Source: Spirochaetaceae bacterium
Lineage (GTDB): Bacteria; Spirochaetota; Spirochaetia; Treponematales; Breznakiellaceae
NCBI GenBank assembly: GCA_031256815.1
Contig: JAIRPU010000144.1
Coordinates: forward strand, 1-13,215
Length of the DNA: 13,215 nt
Direction: 5' to 3'
Within the stretch, counting starts at the first letter, position 1, and the number at the start of each line of letters is the position of its first letter. The translations under genes and the position numbers were made by a program. Under the pieces are notes generated by a model. The model ran no database searches. It was not told where the DNA came from and saw only the letters and a list, made by a program, of their open reading frames with translations. Below are positions 7,117-13,215 of this stretch, piece after piece.

Positions 7117-7144
7117 CTATCGGCAAAGTATGGCTGCGCGTTTA
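7117..7144 (-). promoter_or_regulatory. Sigma-28 (FliA/SigD)-type promoter of flgG
   Basis: On the minus strand TAAA (7144-7141) is followed by 16 bases and then GCCGATAG (7124-7117). The flagellar sigma-28 consensus is TAAA, about 15 bases, then GCCGATAA or GCCGATAT, so the -10 matches 7 of 8. Transcription would begin around 7110, giving a leader of about 20 bases that contains the GGAGG of flgG. This placement immediately upstream of a flagellar gene makes chance unlikely. Confidence 0.75.
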
Positions 7145-7157
7145 TGATTTAATTTTA

Positions 7158-8006
7158 TTAAGCGCCTGCGCGAAAATAAATATATTTTTTAACAGTAAAA
7201 ACCGCGCCCGCGTCCTTCCCCGCCTGTTCAAGCGCTTTTGCGACGCTAAGTTTATCGTTTTTTACAAAGTTCTGGTCTAAAAGGCAAATTTCAGCGAGCC
7301 ATTTATTGAGCTTGCCTTTAAGAATACCGTCAAGCACATTGGCATTTTTACCTTTTAATTTTTCGTCAGTTTCCATCTGTTTACGAAAGATACCTTCCTG
7401 TTCGCTTATAAGGGCCGAATCAATTTTATCTTTTGATACAGCAACAGGATTAAACGCGGCAATATGAAGCGCAATATCGTGGATAAAAGCTTTTACCTCA
7501 GGCTTTTCCAGCGCCGCAGCATTATCGGCGCCTGCGACTACAACCACGCCAATCGCGCCGTCTCCATGAATATAGCTCTCTAAACATTCGTTTTCGCCTG
7601 CTTCTATCGAACAAACTTTTTTAAGCGCCATGTTTTCGCGTATTTTTGTTGCCAGCTCTTTTACCATTTCCTCAAGTTCGGCGTTTATCCCGTTAAAGCC
7701 TTTTTCCAAAACCCTTGAGGCAATTGCATCTCCCAATGCGATAAACTCAGGATTCCGCGCGACAAAGTCTGTTTCTGTTGAAGTTTCAACAAGCGCCGCT
7801 TTTTTACCGGAACATTTAATGGTAATTCTGCCCTGATTTGTGGCCCGCCCGGCGCGTTTTTCCGCCGCTGCAAGTCCCTTTTCTTTAAGTAATTTTTCCG
7901 CTTTTGTCAAATCTCCGTTACATTCTGTAAGCGCGTTTTTACATTCTGCCGGACCGGCTCCGGTTCTTTCCCGCAAAGCCTTAACGTCCGCCGCTGTTAC
8001 TGCCAT
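7158..8006 (-). CDS. tsf: Translation elongation factor Ts
   Basis: EF-Ts recycles EF-Tu by exchanging GDP for GTP. The 282-residue length is typical. The N-terminal UBA-like domain carries RERTGAGPAECKNAL (12-26; most homologues have MMDCK where this has PAECK). The core motif TDFVARN lies at 79-85. LLDQNFVKNDKLSVAKAL near the C-terminus is also characteristic. AAGGAG lies 6 bases before the ATG. In most bacteria tsf directly follows rpsB; here the upstream neighbour is mtnK, 59 bases away, so the usual pairing is broken. A weak promoter candidate lies in that gap. Whether this is the only tsf copy cannot be seen from the window. Confidence 0.96.
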   Translation of the reverse strand: MAVTAADVKALRERTGAGPAECKNALTECNGDLTKAEKLLKEKGLAAAEKRAGRATNQGRITIKCSGKKAALVETSTETDFVARNPEFIALGDAIASRVLEKGFNGINAELEEMVKELATKIRENMALKKVCSIEAGENECLESYIHGDGAIGVVVVAGADNAAALEKPEVKAFIHDIALHIAAFNPVAVSKDKIDSALISEQEGIFRKQMETDEKLKGKNANVLDGILKGKLNKWLAEICLLDQNFVKNDKLSVAKALEQAGKDAGAVFTVKKYIYFRAGA

Positions 8007-8042
8007 TTATTTCTCCTTAAAATTCTGAATAAACTAGTGTAA

Positions 8043-8069
8043 ACTATACTGAATTTATAATCAGTTCAA
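8043..8069 (-). promoter_or_regulatory. Weak promoter candidate for tsf
   Basis: On the minus strand TTGAAC (8069-8064) and TATAGT (8048-8043) are spaced by 15 bases, short of the ideal 17. The -35 overlaps the mtnK stop region. A strongly expressed gene such as tsf would be expected to have its own promoter, but this match is marginal. Confidence 0.3.
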
Positions 8070-9274
8070 GCCCTTGACGCGGCGTCTTTTAATGCCGAAG
8101 TAAAATCAGCGCCGCAAAGAATTTTTGCGCGGTTCTTTATAAGATTTTTAGCGCAAAGAATATTCACTCTTTCGGCATAAGCGCGTTTTGCCTTGTCTTC
8201 TATAGTTGTAACATCTTTCACCTGCGCCATTCCTACAGTACGCCTTATAAGTTCACATCCTGCATAACCGGCGGTAGCCGTTATTATCGAATTTAAATAA
8301 TATTCGGCAAATCCCTCTGTCTTTGCCATAACATCAGTTGCGTTTTGTTTATAACACCGGATAAATTTTTGTTTGAACAAATCTATAACCTCTTCCGCAG
8401 TTTTAATAGTCCAGTCGCAAAACTGTTTTTCGCCTGCTGCATAACCATTATCCCAGGCAAAAAAAAGATTTGCTACAACATTTCCGGCATCGTAGCCTGC
8501 AGGCCCGTAAAAAGCAAATTCAGGGTCAAAAACTTTTGTGCTGTCCTGTTTTACAAAAATTGAACCTGTATGAAGGTCGCCATGCAAAAGCGCCTGGCTG
8601 TTATTCATAAAATCAAATTTTAATTTTGCTATTTCAAGATGAAGCGCCCTGTCTTCGTATAATTCTTTTTTTACAAACGCGGCATTTTCCGGAAATACAA
8701 TGTTACGCTTGTTTACATCGTTATATGGTTCTGTAAGCACAAGCTCTTCTGTAATTTCACAAAGTTCAGGATTAATAAAACTTTTAACAAGCGCTTTCTT
8801 TGCCTTGTGTTCCATAACAATATCTGTAGTGTTAAGCATTGTTTGCACCATATATGTTGTTATATCATCCGCAAAACGGGGAAAGGTCTTGTGCTTCATA
8901 AGCGCATAGCGCATAAGTTCATGGTCGCTTAAATCTTCCATCATGCATGCGCACATTACAGTATCATACTGAAAAATTTTTGGAACAAGCCCCGGCGCAT
9001 ATTTATGCTGAATCGTTAAAATTTCAGATTCTATACGGTTGCGGTCTGTTGAAACACGCATATCCGCAGAAATTCTAAGCTGCTCTCCCGCTTGTTTTAC
9101 AATAAGCGAAGTTCCGCCTGCCTCATCAAACACACGGAACACATAGTTTAAGTTGCCATCGCCAATTTCCTTAACGGTAAGCCTGGCATCTTTGTTAAAA
9201 AAATCAATTTTTTCCTTTACATAATCAGAAATATCGGATTCCTTCATCAAAAAATATTTTGAAAATCTTGACAT
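8066..9274 (-). CDS. mtnK: S-methyl-5-thioribose kinase
   Basis: The 402-residue kinase of the choline/aminoglycoside-kinase fold phosphorylates 5-methylthioribose to its 1-phosphate in methionine salvage; the family can also act on 5-deoxyribose. The catalytic loop HGDLHTGSIF begins at 231, with the presumed catalytic Asp233. The metal-binding DPE motif is at 250-252 and is followed by FAFYGPAGYDAG, a hallmark of MtnK. GDGNLNYVFRV (about 38-48) is the glycine-rich nucleotide loop. The start at 9274 is chosen over a TTG at 9289 because GGAGG lies 6 bases upstream of it. It follows an ABC sugar-importer operon, suggesting that it phosphorylates what the importer brings in. The isomerase mtnA and later salvage genes are not in the window. 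Confidence 0.93.
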   Translation of the reverse strand: MSRFSKYFLMKESDISDYVKEKIDFFNKDARLTVKEIGDGNLNYVFRVFDEAGGTSLIVKQAGEQLRISADMRVSTDRNRIESEILTIQHKYAPGLVPKIFQYDTVMCACMMEDLSDHELMRYALMKHKTFPRFADDITTYMVQTMLNTTDIVMEHKAKKALVKSFINPELCEITEELVLTEPYNDVNKRNIVFPENAAFVKKELYEDRALHLEIAKLKFDFMNNSQALLHGDLHTGSIFVKQDSTKVFDPEFAFYGPAGYDAGNVVANLFFAWDNGYAAGEKQFCDWTIKTAEEVIDLFKQKFIRCYKQNATDVMAKTEGFAEYYLNSIITATAGYAGCELIRRTVGMAQVKDVTTIEDKAKRAYAERVNILCAKNLIKNRAKILCGADFTSALKDAASRA

Positions 9275-9283
9275 ATATTCCTC

Positions 9284-9300
9284 CCGCAAAAAACCTGCGG
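9284..9300 (-). promoter_or_regulatory. Small hairpin touching the mtnK ribosome binding site
   Basis: In the transcript CCGCA (9300-9296) can pair with TGCGG (9288-9284) across a GGTTTTT loop. The 3' arm overlaps the first G residues of the GGGAGG ribosome binding site of mtnK. The five-pair stem is short, so any effect on translation is speculative. Confidence 0.3.
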
Positions 9301-9312
9301 CAAAATTTTAAC

Positions 9313-9331
9313 ACAGCCCGGACAGGGCTGT
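9313..9331 (-). terminator. Stem-loop between permease and mtnK (weak terminator or attenuator)
   Basis: ACAGCCC (9313-9319) and GGGCTGT (9325-9331) are exact reverse complements with a 5-base loop, 12 bases after the permease stop codon. On the minus strand it is followed by GTTAAAATTTTG, a broken T-rich tail, so termination would be partial at best. It may reduce mtnK expression relative to the transporter genes. Confidence 0.4.
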
Positions 9332-9343
9332 AAAAACACGCGG

Positions 9344-10324
9344 TTATTTTTTTCTAATATAGTTGAGCGCAAGCGCTATTGCAAGTACAAGCCCTTTAAA
9401 AATATTAACCGTATAGTACGGCACGGATGCCATTATAAGCCCATTTTCCAAAACGCCTATCAAAAACGCGCCGGCAAGCGTTCCAAATGCATGGGGCCGT
9501 CCCACTCCGGCAACCGAAATTCCAATATGCGCCGCCGCCACCGCGCCCATTAAATAAGGCGAACCTGAGTTTATTTGCGCGTTTCCAACACGGGCTCCAA
9601 TCAATATTCCGCCCATGGCGGCAAGCGCGGCGCTTAAAATATAGGCAAGAGTTCTGTATTTTTGAACATTAATTCCCGAAAGCCGCGCCGCTTCGGAGTT
9701 TGCGCCGACCGCATACATATAACGCCCGTGTTTTGAATATGTTAAAAATAAAAACGCTATAAAAACGAGCGAAAGCATAATAATAATAATCCACGGTTCT
9801 TTACCCATTCCGCGTAAAAAATCAGGGACGCGGCCGGCAGCCGTTAGGCCGTTAGGCCTGACCATGTTTTGGTTAATCGCGCCTCCGCCGGCGTATGTCA
9901 TTGCGACGCCTTCAAACATAAACATTGAGGCAAGAGTCGCAAGCATATCCGGTATTTTAAGTTTAACAATTAATATGCTGTTTATAAACGCTACAGATTG
10001 AACTATTATAACGGTAAGCAAAATAGCAAGTAATGTAAGCGGAATGGTTCTGCCAAACGAAAACCAAATTAAAAATGTCATGCAAACAGTATTTGCAAGC
10101 GTTGCCGCCGAGCCGACCGAAAGATCAATGCCGTTTACGGTAAGCGCAAACGTCATTCCTGTAGCCACTATGGTAACAATACAAACTGAGCGCAGTACCG
10201 CCGTCATATTTGAAACCGTCATAAATGTTGGCATAGTTATTGAGAATACAAGCACCATTATAGCAATAGTTAAAAGGATTCCCCACTTTGTAATAAAATC
10301 GCCAATAGTAATTTTACTTCGCAT
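9344..10324 (-). CDS. ABC sugar transporter permease, RbsC type
   Basis: The product is a 326-residue inner-membrane permease of the ribose/galactose/autoinducer-2 class (BPD_transp_2 family), rich in hydrophobic segments (about 8-10). Family motifs include NGIDLSVGS near residue 64, the cytoplasmic coupling-loop segment AVGANSEAARLSGINVQKYR, GAVAAAHIGISVAGVGRP, and a hydrophobic C-terminus ending NYIRKK. The start MRSKITIGDF at 10324 has AGGAGGT 5 bases upstream, far better than the in-frame ATG at 10381. It overlaps the end of the ATPase gene by 11 bases, indicating coupled translation. Substrate is not readable from the permease; context with mtnK suggests methylthioribose or deoxyribose. 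Confidence 0.93.
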   Translation of the reverse strand: MRSKITIGDFITKWGILLTIAIMVLVFSITMPTFMTVSNMTAVLRSVCIVTIVATGMTFALTVNGIDLSVGSAATLANTVCMTFLIWFSFGRTIPLTLLAILLTVIIVQSVAFINSILIVKLKIPDMLATLASMFMFEGVAMTYAGGGAINQNMVRPNGLTAAGRVPDFLRGMGKEPWIIIIMLSLVFIAFLFLTYSKHGRYMYAVGANSEAARLSGINVQKYRTLAYILSAALAAMGGILIGARVGNAQINSGSPYLMGAVAAAHIGISVAGVGRPHAFGTLAGAFLIGVLENGLIMASVPYYTVNIFKGLVLAIALALNYIRKK

Positions 10325-11849
10325 TGTGACCTCCTGTGGAATAATACAATAATTCCTTTTCGTTTGTTTTGGAAACATCAACTTCTTTTACAATTTCTCC
10401 GTCAAAAAGAACATAAGCGCGGTTTGCTATGGCAAGAATTTCGTTAAACTCGCAGGAAGCGTAAATTATACCCTTGCCGCGCCCGGCAAGCTCTTCTATC
10501 AATTTAAAAATATCGCGCTTGGCTCCCACATCAACGCCTTTAGTCGGCTCGTCAAAGATATAAACTTCGGCATCCGCAGTAAGCCATTTACCAACAACTA
10601 TTTTTTGTTGATTTCCGCCGGAAAGCAGCGCCGTTTCAAAAAATTCCGAAGGCGTTTTTATGCCTAAATTGTCTATCATTTTACGGGTCGCTTCAATTTG
10701 CTTTCGCCGGACAATAAATTTAAAAAAGTTAAGAAATTTATCCAGCGCAGAAATTGTAATATTTGCGTAAACCGGGTCCGATACAACAATCCCCTCTTTG
10801 CGGCGTTCTTCAGGCACAAGCGCAAGCCCGTTACGAACCGCTATTGAAGGGTTTTTTGCAGTAATATTTTTACCACGCAGCAAAACACTGCCGCTGCCCG
10901 CCCTGTAAGCTCCAAAAATTGTTTTGCATAACTCTGTTTTGCCTGCGCCTACAAGACCTGCAATACCAACTATTTCGCCTTCTTTAACTTCCAAATTGAT
11001 ATTTTTTACACGGCCTGCCGCTTCGCCAAGATTATCAATCTTTAAAAGCGTGCCTCCAGTTTGATTTTCTGTTTTATTATAAGCTTCCTCAAACTTTCTT
11101 CCAAGCATAAATTCTACAATTTTATTTATTGTTAAATCGGAAGTAATATCGCTGTCCGCAACAACAGCGCCATCGCGTAAAACTGTTATGTGTTCACATA
11201 TTTCAAAAAGTTCCGCAAGCCTGTGCGATATAAATACAATGCCTACATTCTCTTCTTTTGCAAGATGCCTGACAACTTTAAACAGATTTTCTGTTTCCGT
11301 TGTGGAAAGCGGAGCGGTAGGTTCATCAAGTACAAGGAATTTACAACGTTCACGCGCGGCGCTTGCAAGCAGCACCATTTGTTTTTCTGCAAGCGTAAGT
11401 CCGGAAACAGGCGCGCGCACATCAAGTTCTATGCCGAGCTGCATAAGCGCCTCCCACGCACCCGCGCGGATAAAACGCCAATCTACAAACTGGCTTTTGC
11501 CCATCTTGTTTACAAGATAATTAGACATAATATTTTCTGCGACAGAAAGGCTTGGAGAAAGCGCTACGTCTACTTCCTGGTACACTATCTCTATTCCAAG
11601 CTCTTTTGCTTTTTTGGGCGAGCGTATCTCTACCTTTTTGCCGTCTATGCTGACCGTACCGGAATAATGGCTGTTAACGCCGGAAAGAACCTTCATAAGA
11701 GTTGATTTACCCGCGCCGTTTGCGCCAATTAATGCATATATTTTGCCGCTTTCCATGCGAAAATCAACATTGCTAAGCGCTTTTACGCCTGGAAACCCGA
11801 TAGAAATATCTTTCATTTCGAGTATTGATTTATGCTTGTTTTCAATCAA
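10314..11849 (-). CDS. ABC sugar transporter ATP-binding protein, RbsA type
   Basis: This 511-residue protein has two fused nucleotide-binding domains that power sugar import with the adjacent permease. Domain 1: Walker A GANGAGKST (42-50), Q-loop Gln91, signature-like SGLTLAEKQ (149-157, the degenerate form usual for RbsA), Walker B FLVLDEP (171-177) and switch His209. Domain 2: Walker A GLVGAGKTE (298-306), signature LSGGNQQK (409-416) and Walker B VYIFDEP (429-435), with no switch His (YASCEF at 463-468). The Lys in the second Walker A is notable, since many RbsA proteins have Arg there. The start appears to be TTG at 11849 with GGA 8 bases upstream; ATG at 11816 is the alternative but lacks a ribosome binding site. 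Confidence 0.94.
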   Translation of the reverse strand: MIENKHKSILEMKDISIGFPGVKALSNVDFRMESGKIYALIGANGAGKSTLMKVLSGVNSHYSGTVSIDGKKVEIRSPKKAKELGIEIVYQEVDVALSPSLSVAENIMSNYLVNKMGKSQFVDWRFIRAGAWEALMQLGIELDVRAPVSGLTLAEKQMVLLASAARERCKFLVLDEPTAPLSTTETENLFKVVRHLAKEENVGIVFISHRLAELFEICEHITVLRDGAVVADSDITSDLTINKIVEFMLGRKFEEAYNKTENQTGGTLLKIDNLGEAAGRVKNINLEVKEGEIVGIAGLVGAGKTELCKTIFGAYRAGSGSVLLRGKNITAKNPSIAVRNGLALVPEERRKEGIVVSDPVYANITISALDKFLNFFKFIVRRKQIEATRKMIDNLGIKTPSEFFETALLSGGNQQKIVVGKWLTADAEVYIFDEPTKGVDVGAKRDIFKLIEELAGRGKGIIYASCEFNEILAIANRAYVLFDGEIVKEVDVSKTNEKELLYYSTGGHNAK

Positions 11850-11963
11850 AATTAGTATCCGTTTTTATAAATACAGTGATATTACAAAACCCGTGCGGCC
11901 GCGGCTTTAGCTTTTAATTTGCATTAAACCGCAATGTTTTGGCGCGCAGGAGCTTTGCAGCCG

Positions 11964-11985
11964 CAGAGCCGCAAAAGCGGCTCTG
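11964..11985 (-). terminator. Stem-loop after the binding-protein gene
   Basis: CAGAGCCGC (11964-11972) and GCGGCTCTG (11977-11985) are exact reverse complements with an AAAA loop on the plus strand (UUUU in the leftward transcript). It begins 5 bases after the stop codon of the binding-protein gene. In the direction of transcription there is no T tract behind it, so it is more likely a 3'-end stabilising structure that raises binding-protein mRNA over the ATPase and permease. A T-rich tract (TTTATTTTTTT) lies on its other side, so it could also stop transcripts coming from the left. Confidence 0.6.
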
Positions 11986-11990
11986 TAAAT

Positions 11991-13130
11991 TTATTTTTTT
12001 GCAATAGCCGCTTTAATAGCCTTCATCCATTCGTAATTGTCGAAGACGCCTTTTTCCTGGCCCCAGCCCGGAACAACAGTTGCTATATTTACCATGTTTA
12101 TACTGCTGTTTAACTGGGATGTTTTAACGCCTTGCGCGTCCAGGTTGTAAGTATCCGGCGTAGACTCTCCGGCAAATTTAGCGGCAAGGAGCCTCATATC
12201 GGCAATGCCTATCAGTTTTGGGTCTACCGCCGCTGTGCTGACCCAAACATCGGGATGGCTTAACATAAGGTTAATATCATCATTTGAAATATCTATGCTC
12301 ATAATTTTTATGTCTTTGCGTCCCGCATCGTCAAGCGCCTGTAAACAGCCTTTGGCAAGTTCGTCGTAAGAACCCCATATTGCGTCTACCGTTCCTTCGG
12401 AAAAACGCGGAAGCATGGCTTGAAGCGAATCCTGAGTGCCGCCGCGCGCGTTAGCCGAATCGACAGGGCCTACAAGCGCAATTTCTTTAATCTTGCCTTC
12501 TTTAACAAAGCGGTCGTAAACGGCCTGTCTTCTGTCAAGCGGTGGAACGCCCGGCCCCATCCATGCGCGAATTACTTTTATAGGCTGTTTGTCCGCATCA
12601 AAATTTTCCACAATAGAGGATAGGGAAAGCTCGGCGAGCTTTGCATCTTCCTGGGCGGTGCTTGTAACGCCGGTTAAAATTTGCCCGTTAGGATCGCCGT
12701 TAAGGTATGGAACAGAGTCGAAGGTAACTACCTTCATGCCCTTATCCACGGCAGGTTTTAGCGAATCGTAGGTGTAACCGGCTTCGCCATGCGACAGAAT
12801 AATGCCGTCGTAATCTTTTTGAATAACCTGCGCCAGTGTTTCCTGCGCTTTGGTGTTATCGCCATCTGTAACAAAGGTATCGACAACAAAGCCCATTGAA
12901 TTGCCTTCGGAAACACAGCCTTCCAAAAATTGCTGAGTATGGTCGCCTGCAGCAAGGTTACGGACAACGGCAACTTTTATTACGCCGTCGTCCATGTATG
13001 ACCCCATATATTCAGCTAAAAGCGCGTCCGCTTCTTTTGAACCACTACCGGATGTTTTGCCTGAACGCGAACATACGGTAAAAACAGCGGCGAATAAAAC
13101 CGCCATAATAATCAAACCAATTTTTTTCAT
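11991..13130 (-). CDS. ABC sugar transporter substrate-binding lipoprotein
   Basis: The 379-residue protein belongs to the periplasmic binding protein 4 (ribose-binding-like) family. A lipoprotein signal peptide covers 1-19 (MKKIGLIIMAVLFAAVFTV) with Cys20 as the lipidation site; the lipobox FTVC is loose, as is common in spirochaetes. A Ser/Gly linker follows. The mature part starts its fold at VIKVAVVRNL and shows VIQKDYDGIILSHGEAG, KVVTFDSVP and IKIMSIDISNDDINLM, typical of two-lobed sugar-binding proteins. It is the first gene of the transporter set, with GGAGA before the ATG and its own promoter. A stem-loop and about 140 bases separate it from the ATPase. The ligand is inferred from mtnK downstream: 5-methylthioribose, 5-deoxyribose or a related furanose. 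Confidence 0.93.
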   Translation of the reverse strand: MKKIGLIIMAVLFAAVFTVCSRSGKTSGSGSKEADALLAEYMGSYMDDGVIKVAVVRNLAAGDHTQQFLEGCVSEGNSMGFVVDTFVTDGDNTKAQETLAQVIQKDYDGIILSHGEAGYTYDSLKPAVDKGMKVVTFDSVPYLNGDPNGQILTGVTSTAQEDAKLAELSLSSIVENFDADKQPIKVIRAWMGPGVPPLDRRQAVYDRFVKEGKIKEIALVGPVDSANARGGTQDSLQAMLPRFSEGTVDAIWGSYDELAKGCLQALDDAGRKDIKIMSIDISNDDINLMLSHPDVWVSTAAVDPKLIGIADMRLLAAKFAGESTPDTYNLDAQGVKTSQLNSSINMVNIATVVPGWGQEKGVFDNYEWMKAIKAAIAKK

Positions 13131-13160
13131 TTTCTCTCCATAAATAAAAATAATTTAGCA

Positions 13161-13190
13161 ATTATAGCAAAAAGAACAGAGCAGCCTCAA
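13161..13190 (-). promoter_or_regulatory. Sigma-70 promoter of the transporter-mtnK operon
   Basis: On the minus strand TTGAGG (13190-13185) and a perfect TATAAT (13166-13161) are separated by 18 bases. Transcription would start near 13154, leaving a leader of about 24 bases before the binding-protein ATG. A leader that short leaves no room for a SAM or other riboswitch. Confidence 0.65.
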
Positions 13191-13215
13191 GAGCACTGCC
13201 GGCAAGCGCGTGGGG

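Noticed and set aside
10325..10381. Extended permease start at 10381
   Set aside because: It would read deep into the ATPase gene, while AGGAGGT lies just before the ATG at 10324, where the RbsC-type sequence begins.
11190..11705. 171-residue plus-strand open frame opposite the ATPase gene
   Set aside because: It lies wholly antisense to a gene with every ABC ATPase motif intact and has no recognisable domain or ribosome binding site.
13131..13215. SAM (S-box) riboswitch or similar leader before the transporter-mtnK operon
   Set aside because: The promoter leaves only about 24 bases of leader, and no S-box consensus was seen there or in the permease-mtnK gap.

Overview
The window looks like chromosomal DNA from a spirochaete, most likely a Treponema-type organism. 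This is an inference from several things: a signal peptide of the treponemal 'LWAQ' style, a Lcl/DUF1566-type envelope protein, a flagellar rod gene behind a sigma-28-like promoter, a lipoprotein-type sugar-binding protein with a loose lipobox, and a long poly-G tract. No rRNA, tRNA, CRISPR array or insertion sequence was recognised. Ten protein-coding genes are supported.

Layout. Positions 1-796 carry no convincing gene. This stretch is GC-rich and packed with near-perfect palindromes, and it follows a run of 13 G. From 797 to 4373 three genes run rightwards: GTP-dependent PEP carboxykinase (pckG), imidazoleglycerol-phosphate dehydratase (hisB), and an exported protein with a C-terminal Lcl/DUF1566-like domain. 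hisB starts 17 nt after pckG, and the third gene overlaps hisB by 7 nt. A promoter with a perfect TATAAT sits just before pckG.

From 13130 down to 4403 seven genes run leftwards and meet the first group tail to tail near 4374-4402. In transcription order they are: a sugar-binding lipoprotein, an RbsA-type double ATPase, an RbsC-type permease, methylthioribose kinase (mtnK), elongation factor Ts (tsf), the flagellar distal rod protein flgG, and glucosamine-6-phosphate synthase (glmS). The first four form a plausible transport-and-phosphorylation unit. The binding protein captures a furanose-like sugar, the ATPase and permease import it, and MtnK phosphorylates it. The cargo is therefore predicted to be 5-methylthioribose or 5-deoxyribose.

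The remaining three leftward genes are a patchwork of housekeeping functions. tsf lies away from its usual partner rpsB. flgG appears to have its own sigma-28-type promoter (TAAA-N16-GCCGATAG). glmS begins three bases after the flgG stop codon and so may share that promoter. The most interesting points are the mtnK-linked importer, the sigma-28 element with the flgG-glmS coupling, and the palindrome-rich intergenic block.
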